Positions 39,438 through 48,484 are shown, counted from the first letter of the stretch. The stretch is 64,000 nucleotides of DNA from Sulfitobacter sabulilitoris (GCF_005887615.1 NZ_VANS01000006.1:1-64000), one strand, 5' to 3'. Translations and numbers: made by a program. The notes: generated by a model from the sequence alone, not told the origin.

Positions 39438-41090
39438 TCAGGGTCTGCCGATCGCGGTGCCGACCGCGTCTGTCAATCGCTGCGCGTCAGCACGGGGCAA
39501 CGGAAGGTAGGGTGCGCCCAATAGGGCGGCGAGAGTTCGAAGTGCAGCTTGCGGGCGGGTCGACATGTCGATCACCAATCCCTGCACGCCCTGCCCGCGC
39601 AGCATCGCTGCGATCCGGTCTGCATCCTTTGTCGCCTGTGCCCTGTTGGCGGTCCCGTCCAGCGCGATGTTGGCGCGGCCATCGGTCAGAACGACAACCG
39701 TCGGGCTAAGCCCGCGCGAGGCGGCCTGATGCGCCATCTGGGCGGCGTGCTGCAGGCCGGCGGCCAGGGGTGTTCCGCCGCCGCCGGGCAATTCGGCCAG
39801 ACGGCGCTTGGTCTGAACCAGCGACCGTGTGGGCGGCAGCATCACATCCGCCGCGATCCCACGAAACGAGATGAGGGCGACGTGATCGCGGGCGGCATAG
39901 GCTTCGGCAAGCAAAAGCTCCACCGCACCCTTGGCTTCGTTCAGCCGGGACATGGCGGCAGAGCCTGACGCATCGACGGCAAAAATCAGCAACCTGTCAG
40001 AGTGGTCCTGATGTCGTTTCACCCGAATATCGGCAGGTCGAATGATCAGGCCGGCGACGTCGGGCCGGGCTTTTCGACGAATGGTCTGCCAGGGGGCCGC
40101 GGCGCGGAGCGTTGCGACAAGGTCGATCCGGTTTCGTCCATCCAGCCGACCGGGGCGCGAGGGCAGGGGACGCCCCCGGCGATTGCTTTTCCGGGCCTGG
40201 CCCGCCCCGGCACCGCTGGCGCGCGATGTTGTCCCCGCGGGGACGCCTCCTTCAAGCAGGCCCGGAGGCAAGGCCGCCTTGACGGCGTCAATCAGCATAT
40301 CGCCGTCCGGCAGCGCCGTTTCGGTGTCGTCGGTGCCGTTCGCGTCCTGTGATGGGGCAGGGGGCGGCGATGCTCTGTCCTGAGGGTCCGGGACACGCGT
40401 CGCCCTATGCGGATAAACCAGCGCTGCGGCGGCTTCCAGGTCGCTTTGATCAAGGGTCACCCGGCCATGCAGGGAGGCATGCGCCCGGGCCGCGCGAAGC
40501 GCCAGTATCGGTGCGCGCAAGCTCGATATGCCAAAATGTGTGGCAAGGTCACTTAGGGTTTGGATGTCTTCGCCGCTGGCCTTGACGGTTGCAGGTGTGT
40601 CTGGGCCTGTCCCCGCGGGGACAGACACCGCTATTGGTCTACGCCCGGCGGGTTCGATGTGAAAGGCAAGCCGATCTGCGAGTGACGCAGGCGCGTTTTC
40701 CTGATCGTCGGCGCCTTCGTCCAATGCAATGAGGCAGTGCGTCGTGGTCTGATCGATTTGCTGCGACAGTTTTCCAGCCAACGCGCGGTCGCATCGCTCG
40801 GCCATTATGAGCAACAGGGTCGCCGGTGATTGAAAAAATCCTTTGGTAAAAGATACTTGTCCGGTTTTCAGTGTTGCTGACAGGTCCAGGCCGCCGAAAA
40901 GCTGATCGTCGGCGATGGCGGGGTGTATCCGGCGCACGGGATGCGGAAGCGCGCCAAGTGCATGCAGCAATGCATCGCGATCCGGGCTTGCCCGCATCCG
41001 TATGACCGCGCCGCCAAGCCCCGACGGGTCGATGGCCAGCAACCGCAGCGCCAGATGCGCGCGCTGCCAGCTATCGCCAAGGTCGATCAC
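39438..41090 (-). CDS. bchD: Magnesium chelatase subunit D
   Basis: The 550-residue AAA+-like subunit has a degenerate N-terminal ATPase half, a proline/acid-rich hinge (SPPPAPSQDANG) and a C-terminal von Willebrand A domain with the MIDAS motif DASGSA and TDGRANIAL. It forms the ID complex that powers BchH. It overlaps bchI by ATGA and is 2 bp from bchO. Two parS-like palindromes fall in its middle part (40231 and 40608), both read as V-P-A-G-T, in regions that look like variable linkers. Confidence 0.96.
   Translation of the reverse strand: MIDLGDSWQRAHLALRLLAIDPSGLGGAVIRMRASPDRDALLHALGALPHPVRRIHPAIADDQLFGGLDLSATLKTGQVSFTKGFFQSPATLLLIMAERCDRALAGKLSQQIDQTTTHCLIALDEGADDQENAPASLADRLAFHIEPAGRRPIAVSVPAGTGPDTPATVKASGEDIQTLSDLATHFGISSLRAPILALRAARAHASLHGRVTLDQSDLEAAAALVYPHRATRVPDPQDRASPPPAPSQDANGTDDTETALPDGDMLIDAVKAALPPGLLEGGVPAGTTSRASGAGAGQARKSNRRGRPLPSRPGRLDGRNRIDLVATLRAAAPWQTIRRKARPDVAGLIIRPADIRVKRHQDHSDRLLIFAVDASGSAAMSRLNEAKGAVELLLAEAYAARDHVALISFRGIAADVMLPPTRSLVQTKRRLAELPGGGGTPLAAGLQHAAQMAHQAASRGLSPTVVVLTDGRANIALDGTANRAQATKDADRIAAMLRGQGVQGLVIDMSTRPQAALRTLAALLGAPYLPLPRADAQRLTDAVGTAIGRP
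40231..40244. repeat. parS-like site 4 (inside bchD)
   Basis: GTCCCCGCGGGGAC, a 14-bp perfect palindrome in the bchD hinge region, read on the gene strand as Val-Pro-Ala-Gly-Thr. Confidence 0.7.
40608..40623. repeat. parS-like site 5 (inside bchD)
   Basis: TGTCCCCGCGGGGACA, a 16-bp perfect palindrome, the second copy in bchD, again read as Val-Pro-Ala-Gly-Thr. Confidence 0.7.
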
Positions 41091-42091
41091 CCCAAGACCT
41101 CGGTGACGACCCGCATCACACGGGCGCCTGACCCCGCCTCGTCCAGCGGGTCACGCCGCAGGCGATGCGACAGGGCAATGGGTGCGATTCTCCGCAGATG
41201 GTCGCGGGTCAGGGTCGCGTCGTCGTGCTGGGCCGCCAGTGCGCGCGCGGTGCGCAGAAGCGTCAACTCCCCACGCAGCCCGTCAGAGCCCAAAGCGATA
41301 CAAAGTTCGGCACAATCGTGCAGAATAGCCTCTGGTGTGATGACGTCGGGCAGGCGCTTGCGCGCGGCAAGGATGGTCTTGCGCAGCTTGGCGTCGGCTT
41401 TCTGGTGTATGGCCATAAACGCGTCGAAATCGGTTTCGAAGGCATCGCGCCGTCGGATCACCTCGACCCTGTCCTGAATGTCTTGCGGGGAGCGGACCTC
41501 CACCGACAATCCGAACCGATCAAGCAGCTGCGGCCGCAACTCGCCTTCCTCCGGATTGCCCGAGCCGACCAGCACGAACCGCGCCGCATGGCGGATCGAC
41601 AGGCCTTCGCGTTCGACGACGTTCTCGCCCGATTGCGCCACATCCAGCAGCAGATCGACGATGTGATCCTCCAGCAGATTGACCTCGTCGATGTACAGGT
41701 ATCCGCGGTTGGCGCGTGCCAGCAGCCCCGGTTCAAACGCCTTTTCGCCGCGCGTCAGTGCGCGTTCGATATCCAGCGCGCCCAATACGCGATCCTCTGT
41801 CGCGCCAAGCGGCAAATCGATCACGGGGGTCGGGCGGCTAACCAACTTTTTCGACCCTAATTCAGCCCATTCGGGGCAATCGGTCAGTCGCGCGGAATTC
41901 ACCGGGCAGCTTTCCACCGCCTTGATCGGGGGCAAAAGCGCGGCCAGTGCCCGGACCGCGGTGGATTTTCCCGTTCCTCGGTCGCCGAATACCAGAACCC
42001 CGCCAATGCCGGGGTCGATGGCGGTCAGGACCATGGCTTGTTTCATCTGATCCTGTCCGACAATCGCGGAAAAGGGGAAGGGGGTCTTCAT
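41087..42091 (-). CDS. bchI: Magnesium chelatase ATPase subunit I
   Basis: The 334-residue AAA+ ATPase has Walker A GDRGTGKST (residues 36-44), Walker B YLYIDEVNLLEDH and sensor region VGSGNPEEGELRPQLLDRFG. ATG 42091 (MKTPFPFSAIVGQ) fits the family start and overlaps the crtA stop by ATGA; the frame is open further upstream within crtA. It works with BchD and BchH in Mg2+ insertion. Confidence 0.97.
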   Translation of the reverse strand: MKTPFPFSAIVGQDQMKQAMVLTAIDPGIGGVLVFGDRGTGKSTAVRALAALLPPIKAVESCPVNSARLTDCPEWAELGSKKLVSRPTPVIDLPLGATEDRVLGALDIERALTRGEKAFEPGLLARANRGYLYIDEVNLLEDHIVDLLLDVAQSGENVVEREGLSIRHAARFVLVGSGNPEEGELRPQLLDRFGLSVEVRSPQDIQDRVEVIRRRDAFETDFDAFMAIHQKADAKLRKTILAARKRLPDVITPEAILHDCAELCIALGSDGLRGELTLLRTARALAAQHDDATLTRDHLRRIAPIALSHRLRRDPLDEAGSGARVMRVVTEVLG

Positions 42092-42804
42092 ACGTGTGTT
42101 TCCATATTTGCCAGCGGGCTTGTGCCGCCCCAGGTCCCGCTGTCGCCCAGAATGGCAAAGCGGGCATATAACTCTTCCGAGAACCACGACCCGGCGCGGA
42201 CTGCCCTGATGGCATCGGCGTGGGGGCCGTTGGCGCGCGCGAAATCAGCCATGGAATCCGCATCGGGCCAGATCGAAAATGTCACCTGATGCATTAAGGG
42301 CACCTCGCCGATGCCGATCTTGAAGGCGACCTTCGGGTCGGATCCGATCATCCGGCTGATGTTTGGCACGCGTGACCAGAATTTCAATGCGATCCGTGGC
42401 TTGATCGTGGCGCGGGTCAATGCCGCGAGGGGGCCCCCGGACGAGAGCGACGCCGCGGCGAATGGAGTTTTTCCCGACCATCGACCCCGCACCGATCTGG
42501 TGGCGAGGAATACTGTCCAATCCTCTGCGGCGCGATCGCGGTAGCGCCTGAAAATCGCGGTCTCGGACAGCCGTCTGCGCGCCGTTGCCTCGTTCGGCCA
42601 AGTGGCGAGAATGGCATAGACGCCCGTGTTGGGCAGGGGGGTAAAGCCTTCGCCGGTGCCCGATCCGCACAGCTTCCAGAAGCCGATATCGGGCACCCTG
42701 GCCAAGGGCATGCGCGCGCCGCCCATCATGCCAAGCGCCCACAATCGGGCACCAAGGCCGGAAAACCGGAAAAAGCTGAGGGTGACGATGGGTGAGGCGG
42801 TCAT
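42088..42804 (-). CDS. crtA: Spheroidene monooxygenase
   Basis: A 238-residue protein matching CrtA (SFFRFSGLGARLWALGMMGG; MIGSDPKVAFKIGIGEVPLM; QVTFSIWPDADSM). It adds the keto group to spheroidene with oxygen, giving spheroidenone, the dominant carotenoid of many aerobic phototrophs. It starts the leftward crtA-bchI-bchD-bchO operon, divergent from crtI with two PpsR boxes between. Confidence 0.95.
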   Translation of the reverse strand: MTASPIVTLSFFRFSGLGARLWALGMMGGARMPLARVPDIGFWKLCGSGTGEGFTPLPNTGVYAILATWPNEATARRRLSETAIFRRYRDRAAEDWTVFLATRSVRGRWSGKTPFAAASLSSGGPLAALTRATIKPRIALKFWSRVPNISRMIGSDPKVAFKIGIGEVPLMHQVTFSIWPDADSMADFARANGPHADAIRAVRAGSWFSEELYARFAILGDSGTWGGTSPLANMETHV

Positions 42805-42826
42805 GTGGCGGCGGCAGATCCATAAG

Positions 42827-42844
42827 TGTCAACCAAGTCTGACA
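42827..42844. promoter_or_regulatory. PpsR box 1, crtA-crtI spacer
   Basis: TGTCAACCAAGTCTGACA fits TGT-N12-ACA and lies 23 bp before the crtA start. Paired with the site at 42874. Confidence 0.75.
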
Positions 42845-42873
42845 TGAGGCCGTGCTGATTGGAAGAAGGCAAT

Positions 42874-42891
42874 TGTCAATTAAACTAGACA
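42874..42891. promoter_or_regulatory. PpsR box 2, crtA-crtI spacer
   Basis: TGTCAATTAAACTAGACA fits TGT-N12-ACA, 17 bp before the crtI start. The pair should repress both divergent operons under oxygen. Confidence 0.75.
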
Positions 42892-42907
42892 CATCTACTG
42901 TAGCAAG

Positions 42908-44455
42908 ATGATGACACGCGTGGATAAGATCGAATCCGTCGGTGCCGCCCATGGCGCGCGCGACCGTGCCATTGTCATCGGTGCGGGGCTGGGTGGTCTG
43001 GCGGCGGCGATGCGGCTTGGGGCCAAGGGATACCGCGTGACGGTGATCGATGCGCTGGACGTGCCCGGCGGGCGCGGCAGTTGCCTGCATCAAGACGGGC
43101 ATCGCTTTGACCTGGGGCCGACCATCATCACCGTACCACAGCTTTACCGCGAGCTTTGGGCCGCTTGCGGCCGCGATTTCGATGCCGATGTGACGCTGAA
43201 ATCGCTGGATCCGTTTTACGAAATCCGCTGGCCGGATGGCACGACATTCGTCGCGCAGCAGGACACGGAAAAACTGCGTGCCGAAGTGGCGAAACTGTCG
43301 CCGGGCGATCTGGTGGGGTTCGACCGTTTTCTGCGCGATAGCGAAAAACGCTACTGGTTCGGGTTCGAGGATTTGGGCCGCCGGTCGATGCACAAGTTCC
43401 GGGATCTCGCCAAGGTGCTGCCGACGTTCGGCATGTTGCGCGCCGACAGGTCCGTCTATGCGCATGCCGCGCGGCGGGTGAAAGACGAAAAACTGCGCAT
43501 GGCGCTCAGCTTTCATCCGCTCTTTATCGGCGGCGATCCGTGCCATGTGACGTCGATGTATATCCTCGTGGCCTATCTGGAAAAGAAGTTCGGCGTGCAT
43601 TACGCGATGGGTGGCGTGGCGGGCATGGCGCAGGCGATGGCGGCGGTGGTCGAGGATCAGGGCGGCACGTTGCTGATGGACACCAAGGTCGATGAGATCG
43701 TCGTTCGCGACGGTGCGGTGACGGGCGTGCGTCTTGCCGGCGGGCTTGAGATGGGGGCCGATATCGTCGTATCGAACGCGGATTCGGGGCACACCTACGA
43801 CCACCTGTTGCGCAATCATGCGCGTCGGCGCTGGACCACGGCCAAGCTCAAGCGAACCCGCTATTCGATGAGCCTGTTCGTCTGGTATTTCGGGACAAGG
43901 GGCACGGCGGGGAAATGGCGCGATGTGGGCCACCATACGATCCTGAACGGGCCGCGCTATACCGGACTTTTGCGCGATATTTTCATCAACGGCACCTTGA
44001 GCGACGACATGAGCCTTTATGTGCATCGGCCCAGTGTGACGGACCCCGGTGTCGCCCCCGACGGTGATGACACGTTCTATGTTCTCAGCCCGGTGCCGCA
44101 TCTGGGCCATGACAACGGCGTCGATTGGGCCGTCGAGGAACCCAGATACAAGGCAAGGATGCTCAAGGTACTGGAAGACCAGCTTTTGCCCGGCGTGGCA
44201 GATGCGATCGTCACCGAGGCGGTGTTCACCCCCGAAACTTTTCGCGACCGCTATTACAGCCCGCATGGATCGGGATTTTCGATTGAACCGCGCATCCTGC
44301 AAAGCGCGTGGTTTCGACCGCACAACATCAGCGAGGAGGCGCGCGGCCTCTATCTTGTGGGTGCGGGAACGCATCCCGGGGCAGGGGTGCCGGGTGTCAT
44401 TTCAACCGCTGAAGTCCTTGGAAAACTCGTACCCGCCCCACAGGTGACACGATGA
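42908..44455 (+). CDS. crtI: Phytoene desaturase
   Basis: The 515-residue FAD enzyme begins with the dinucleotide fold IVIGAGLGGLAAAMRLGAKG (residues 22-41) and ends with the family signature YLVGAGTHPGAGVPGVISTA. It converts phytoene to neurosporene (three steps) in the spheroidene pathway. Two adjacent ATG codons open the frame at 42908. It overlaps crtB by ATGA. Confidence 0.96.
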   Translation: MMTRVDKIESVGAAHGARDRAIVIGAGLGGLAAAMRLGAKGYRVTVIDALDVPGGRGSCLHQDGHRFDLGPTIITVPQLYRELWAACGRDFDADVTLKSLDPFYEIRWPDGTTFVAQQDTEKLRAEVAKLSPGDLVGFDRFLRDSEKRYWFGFEDLGRRSMHKFRDLAKVLPTFGMLRADRSVYAHAARRVKDEKLRMALSFHPLFIGGDPCHVTSMYILVAYLEKKFGVHYAMGGVAGMAQAMAAVVEDQGGTLLMDTKVDEIVVRDGAVTGVRLAGGLEMGADIVVSNADSGHTYDHLLRNHARRRWTTAKLKRTRYSMSLFVWYFGTRGTAGKWRDVGHHTILNGPRYTGLLRDIFINGTLSDDMSLYVHRPSVTDPGVAPDGDDTFYVLSPVPHLGHDNGVDWAVEEPRYKARMLKVLEDQLLPGVADAIVTEAVFTPETFRDRYYSPHGSGFSIEPRILQSAWFRPHNISEEARGLYLVGAGTHPGAGVPGVISTAEVLGKLVPAPQVTR

Positions 44456-45501
44456 CCCGATCCCGCATTCGTTCTGATGATATTGAGCATTGCCGCGAGG
44501 CCATTCGCCACGGATCCCTGTCGTTTCATGCCGCGTCCAGGCTGCTGCCCGCCCGGGTGCGTGACCCGGCGTTAGCGCTCTATGCCTTTTGCCGCCTGGC
44601 GGATGACGAGGTCGATCTGAAGGCGGAAAAGGCCGACGCGGTGCTGCGCCTGCGCGACCGTCTGGATGCGGTCTACGCCGGGCATCCGCGCGATGCCGCC
44701 CCCGACCGCGCATTCGCCGCGATCGTCGAGCAGTTCGAGATGCCCCGCGCCCTGCCGGATGCGCTGCTCGAAGGGTTGGCGTGGGATGCCGAAGGACGGC
44801 GCTATGCGACACTGTCGCAGGTGCGGGACTATTCCGCGCGCGTGGCCTCGGCCGTGGGGGCGATGATGTGCGTGCTGATGGAGGTGCGCGATGCCGACGC
44901 ATTGGCGCGGGCCTGCGATCTGGGCGTGGCGATGCAACTGACGAACATCGCGCGCGATGTGGGCGAAGACGCCGCCGAGGGGCGCCTATACCTGCCGACG
45001 GATTGGTTCGATGCGGCGCAGCTTGATGTGGATGCGTTCCTGTCCGACCCGCAGCCGTGCAAAGAGATCGGTGTCATGGTCAAGCGCTTGATTGCTGAAG
45101 CGAACCGCCTCTATATCCGGTCCGAAGCCGGCGTCGGCGCGCTGCCGAGGTCTTGCCGTCCGGGCATCTACGGCGCCCGTTACATCTATGCCGGTATCGG
45201 CGGGCGGCTGAGGACGATGGGATGGGATTCGATCACGGCCCGCGCGCGCACCGGCAAGGCGCAAAAGATCGGTTGGCTGGGCCAGTCGCTGCTGATGTCG
45301 GGGGCAAGCATGGTCATGCCACGGTCTGCCGTGCTGTATGCGCGCCCGCTGGAGGAGGTCCGTTTTCTGGTCGATACAACGGCGCGTGGTGCGCCCGTGG
45401 CGTCGCGCAGCGATGCGCTAATCGCGGTGCTCGCCGCGTTGGAGACGCACAACCCAAGTCACCGCAACGGCTTGATCAATCGTCGCGCGGGGGCTAGCTG
45501 A
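44452..45501 (+). CDS. crtB: Phytoene synthase
   Basis: A 349-residue squalene/phytoene synthase-family enzyme joining two geranylgeranyl diphosphates. It has the aspartate-rich motifs YAFCRLADDEVD and LTNIARDVGEDAAEGRLYLP. It is coupled to crtI by a 4-bp overlap and followed 5 bp later by tspO, as in Rhodobacter. Confidence 0.96.
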   Translation: MTRSRIRSDDIEHCREAIRHGSLSFHAASRLLPARVRDPALALYAFCRLADDEVDLKAEKADAVLRLRDRLDAVYAGHPRDAAPDRAFAAIVEQFEMPRALPDALLEGLAWDAEGRRYATLSQVRDYSARVASAVGAMMCVLMEVRDADALARACDLGVAMQLTNIARDVGEDAAEGRLYLPTDWFDAAQLDVDAFLSDPQPCKEIGVMVKRLIAEANRLYIRSEAGVGALPRSCRPGIYGARYIYAGIGGRLRTMGWDSITARARTGKAQKIGWLGQSLLMSGASMVMPRSAVLYARPLEEVRFLVDTTARGAPVASRSDALIAVLAALETHNPSHRNGLINRRAGAS

Positions 45502-45506
45502 GCGTC

Positions 45507-45989
45507 ATGTTCTGGGTTTTGTTCTGTCTTTTTCTAGGCGCCTGCCTGGGCGCCGGCGCGACCGGCGGCCTGTTTCCGCCCGGCCCGTGGTATCGCAGCC
45601 TTCAAAAGCCGTGGTTCACGCCGCCTGACTGGGTGTTTCCGGTCACCTGGTTCGTGTTGTATTTCTGTATGTCGGTGGCGGGCGCGCGCGCGGCGCTGAC
45701 CGAGGGCAATCATTACGCAATGGCCTTCTGGGCGCTTCAGATTGCGCTGAACGGCCTTTGGACGCCGGTGTTTTTCGGCCTCAAGGACATACGTATGGGT
45801 ATGGCCGTGATCGTCTTGCTGTGGGTGTCCGTCCTGTGTGGGCTCGTGGCCTTGTGGCAGGTCGATGTTCTGGCGGGCGTGTTGTTCGTACCCTATCTGA
45901 TCTGGGTCAGCATCGCCGCCGCGCTGAACGCGGGCGTGTGGCGGCTGAACCCCGACGCGGCGCGCAATCCGCCGCCGCGCCCGTCCTGA
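45507..45989 (+). CDS. tspO: TspO tryptophan-rich sensory protein
   Basis: The 160-residue, five-helix membrane protein is rich in Trp and carries the TspO/MBR signatures PGPWYRSLQKPWFTPPDWVF and LNGLWTPVFFGLKD. In Rhodobacter TspO binds porphyrins and dampens photosynthesis gene expression under oxygen. The crtB-tspO-crtC placement is conserved. Its end lies 5 bp from the end of the convergent crtC. Confidence 0.94.
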   Translation: MFWVLFCLFLGACLGAGATGGLFPPGPWYRSLQKPWFTPPDWVFPVTWFVLYFCMSVAGARAALTEGNHYAMAFWALQIALNGLWTPVFFGLKDIRMGMAVIVLLWVSVLCGLVALWQVDVLAGVLFVPYLIWVSIAAALNAGVWRLNPDAARNPPPRPS

Positions 45990-45994
45990 TCGCC

Positions 45995-46837
45995 CTAGGA
46001 AAAACACCACTTGCCGCGGCGCGGAACGCGCAGGGCCAGCATCGGTTTGAGCAGTGGATTTCGGAACCGCCGCAGGTCCAGCGCCTCGTGAACGCCCGTC
46101 ACGATGTCGCCGTCCAGTTTGGTCCGCACGGCAGAACGTGAATAGAACGGCGCATCCAGCATGCTCAGCGTCTGATGCGGGGTGAAGCCTGGGTCGCTGC
46201 GGGTTTCGCGCGCCACTGCCCAAAGGCTACGGCGCAGGGGCGTCTTGGGCGGCAAGGGCAGGGGGGTCGCGATGCCGTCCGGGTCAAAGGCGTAGCCCGC
46301 GGCCAGTTCGCTGCCATCCAGGCGCGTTGCGTCGTAGAAACAGGTGGCGCCGCGTGATGTGCCGAACCGTCCCCAGGTCCAATAACTGAAATCCTCCTCC
46401 AAGGCCCGCGTCCCGAAATTGGCGTCGAAATATCCCTCGCCAGTCCACTGCCAGCCCGGTCGGTCGATATCGACCGCGATCCGCGATACCGGTGCGAAGG
46501 GCCGCCAGATATGGGCGTCGTCAGGGGAAAGCGGCAATTCAACCCCGCTGATCGCAGACGGGGTCACCGTGATCTGGCCGCAGATACGGTTGATCAGGGG
46601 GGGGCTCGATACTTCGTCGATGTCGATCACCAGTCGTTCGCCGTCCCAGCGCATCGACGATGGCCCGACCTCAAGCCGCGACGCGGTCTGTCGCAGCGCC
46701 GATCGCCCCCTGTCGGTCATCGTGAAGCGCCCGCCGGGCCCATAGGTCGCCACGTTGATGCACACGTGGTTTTGCGGCGATTTGCGCCCGGACCATTTGT
46801 ACCAGGGCGAAAAAACCGAACCGATGAAGCCGATCAC
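45995..46837 (-). CDS. crtC: Hydroxyneurosporene synthase (carotenoid 1,2-hydratase); start uncertain
   Basis: The protein matches CrtC (GSVFSPWYKWSGRKSPQNHV; MTDRGRSALRQTASRLEVGP; DANFGTRALEEDFSYWTWGR), which hydrates the psi-end of neurosporene. GTG at 46837 gives 280 residues. The same frame upstream still looks CrtC-like (APNGYAWWYVDG) to about 46930, inside the crtD tail, but has no ATG, GTG or TTG there. A rare start (ATC at 46912) or an altered start codon is possible. The stop lies 5 bp from that of tspO. Confidence 0.88.
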   Translation of the reverse strand: MIGFIGSVFSPWYKWSGRKSPQNHVCINVATYGPGGRFTMTDRGRSALRQTASRLEVGPSSMRWDGERLVIDIDEVSSPPLINRICGQITVTPSAISGVELPLSPDDAHIWRPFAPVSRIAVDIDRPGWQWTGEGYFDANFGTRALEEDFSYWTWGRFGTSRGATCFYDATRLDGSELAAGYAFDPDGIATPLPLPPKTPLRRSLWAVARETRSDPGFTPHQTLSMLDAPFYSRSAVRTKLDGDIVTGVHEALDLRRFRNPLLKPMLALRVPRRGKWCFS

Positions 46838-46863
46838 GGATACGGCGCGCGTGCCGCAATCGC

Positions 46864-48408
46864 TCAGGCCGTCGACATACCACCACGCATAGCCGTTCGG
46901 TGCGACGTCGATGTTGAAATTTGGGCGCTCAAGATCGCCTCGGCCGCGTGCCGCGCGGAGAGGGTCGCCATCGGAACGCCCGGACCCGGATGAACCCCGC
47001 CGCCCGCCAGCCAGAGGCCGGGCACCGGCGTCGCGGCGGTGGGGCGTTTGAACGTCGCGGTCATCCCGTGCGGGGTCTGCCCATAGAGCGCGCCCCTTGT
47101 CGCGGGGAACATCTGCGCAAACATCTGGGGCGTCGTGATATCCTGCGGCCTGGGTGTCGGCGACAGGGTCAGCCCGAACCGCGTCAGCCGCGTCATGATC
47201 TGATGGTGCCATTGGTCAAGCTCCGGTGGGGTCTGTGTGTCGGAAGGAGCGGGGGCGTTCGAGATGATCTCGAACCGCTCGAGCGGTTTGGGCGCGTGGC
47301 CCTGTCCTCGATCCAGCGCACAAAGGTAGAGCGTTGGATCGGCGGGAATGCGGCCTGCGGCAAGGTCGTTGAATTCGCTGTGCGGATCGGCCGCGAAGAA
47401 CACGTTGTGATGAATGAGGTCGGCCCCCGACGGGGTTGCGGCAAAGCTGTGGACCCGTGCCGAAAAGGACCGTGGCAGCGTTGCGGTCCGGGGTGCCACG
47501 TGGCGCAGGCCGGACCCCAGCGCGCCGGTCGCAAGCGCGCGCGGATCGCCGGCAAAGACGACCTCGTCCGCCGGAATCCGGGTGCCGGCCGCCAGTTGCA
47601 CGGCTGCAACGCGCCCGCCCCGCAATTCGATATGGTTCACATGCGCGCCATGTTGAAACGCAACGCCGTGCGCGGTGGCAAGCGCTGCGATCGCGTCGGT
47701 CAGTTTGTGCATCCCGCCTTCGACCACCCAGACGCCTGCCGCTTCGGCCTGCCAGATCAGCGACAGGATCGCCGGTGACAGATGCGGCGCGCCGCCGACG
47801 TATGTGGCGTAGCGCCCGAAAAGCTGCGCCAGGCGCGGATCGGTGAATTGCCGCCGCAGCATCGCTGCCAGCGAGGAGAGAGGCGCCATTGCGGGAATGA
47901 GCGAGGGCCGTGCCAGCACGTGCGGAACGAGCTGTGACAGGCGGGGCGCCGGTGCCTGCATGATCGGATTGTCAAAGGCCGAGTACAGGCGCGCAGCGCG
48001 TGTACCGAAGGCGCGAAATTCATCCGCGGCCCGCGCCCCGGCAAAGGACCGGATCGCGTCGGCACTGGCATCTGGGTCGGCAAAAAGATCAAGCCGGCTG
48101 CCGTCGGGCCAATGGTGCCGCGCCAGAACGTCCTGCGCCACGAGGCTGACGTGATCGTCAAGCCGCGCTCCGGCACAGGCAAACAGGTCGTCAAAGACGT
48201 GGCGCAGCGTCAGCACCGTTGGCCCCGCATCGATGGGTCCCGCGTCGCTTGGCAGGGTTCTGATCTTGCCGCCCGCATGGTCGTGCCGCTCCAGCACCGT
48301 CACGCGCATACCTCCGACCGCCAGCCGAAGCGCTGTGGCCAGTCCGGCGATGCCGGCGCCGACGATCACGGCGTGCCGACGGCGAACAGGGGCGGTGGTC
48401 GATGTCAT
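46864..48408 (-). CDS. crtD: Methoxyneurosporene (hydroxyneurosporene) dehydrogenase
   Basis: A 514-residue CrtI-related FAD desaturase with VIVGAGIAGLATALRLAVGG at the N-terminus and LWLAGGGVHPGPGVPMATLS at the end. It introduces the 3,4 double bond in the spheroidene pathway. ATG 48408 is set by the FAD motif; the frame runs further upstream through the crtE promoter region. It precedes crtC and is divergent from crtE, with two PpsR boxes in the spacer. Confidence 0.94.
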   Translation of the reverse strand: MTSTTAPVRRRHAVIVGAGIAGLATALRLAVGGMRVTVLERHDHAGGKIRTLPSDAGPIDAGPTVLTLRHVFDDLFACAGARLDDHVSLVAQDVLARHHWPDGSRLDLFADPDASADAIRSFAGARAADEFRAFGTRAARLYSAFDNPIMQAPAPRLSQLVPHVLARPSLIPAMAPLSSLAAMLRRQFTDPRLAQLFGRYATYVGGAPHLSPAILSLIWQAEAAGVWVVEGGMHKLTDAIAALATAHGVAFQHGAHVNHIELRGGRVAAVQLAAGTRIPADEVVFAGDPRALATGALGSGLRHVAPRTATLPRSFSARVHSFAATPSGADLIHHNVFFAADPHSEFNDLAAGRIPADPTLYLCALDRGQGHAPKPLERFEIISNAPAPSDTQTPPELDQWHHQIMTRLTRFGLTLSPTPRPQDITTPQMFAQMFPATRGALYGQTPHGMTATFKRPTAATPVPGLWLAGGGVHPGPGVPMATLSARHAAEAILSAQISTSTSHRTAMRGGMSTA

Positions 48409-48460
48409 GCAGGCTCCGTTTGGAAGGGGTCCGTGGGATTGTTGACTCGTGACATCAAAG

Positions 48461-48478
48461 TGTCCAGTATGATTTACA
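48461..48478. promoter_or_regulatory. PpsR box 1, crtD-crtE spacer
   Basis: TGTCCAGTATGATTTACA fits TGT-N12-ACA, about 53 bp upstream of crtD. Confidence 0.75.
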
Positions 48479-48484
48479 CTATAG

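Noticed and set aside
42245-44374. A 709-codon open frame antisense to crtI and over the crtA-crtI promoter
   Set aside because: It crosses the PpsR-box spacer and a confirmed gene on the other strand and shows no recognisable domain.
46864-46933. Programmed frameshift making a CrtD-CrtC fusion
   Set aside because: The frames are suitably placed and the region has runs CCC-AAA-TTT, but no codon-aligned slippery heptamer exists; uncertainty about the start codon is the simpler explanation.
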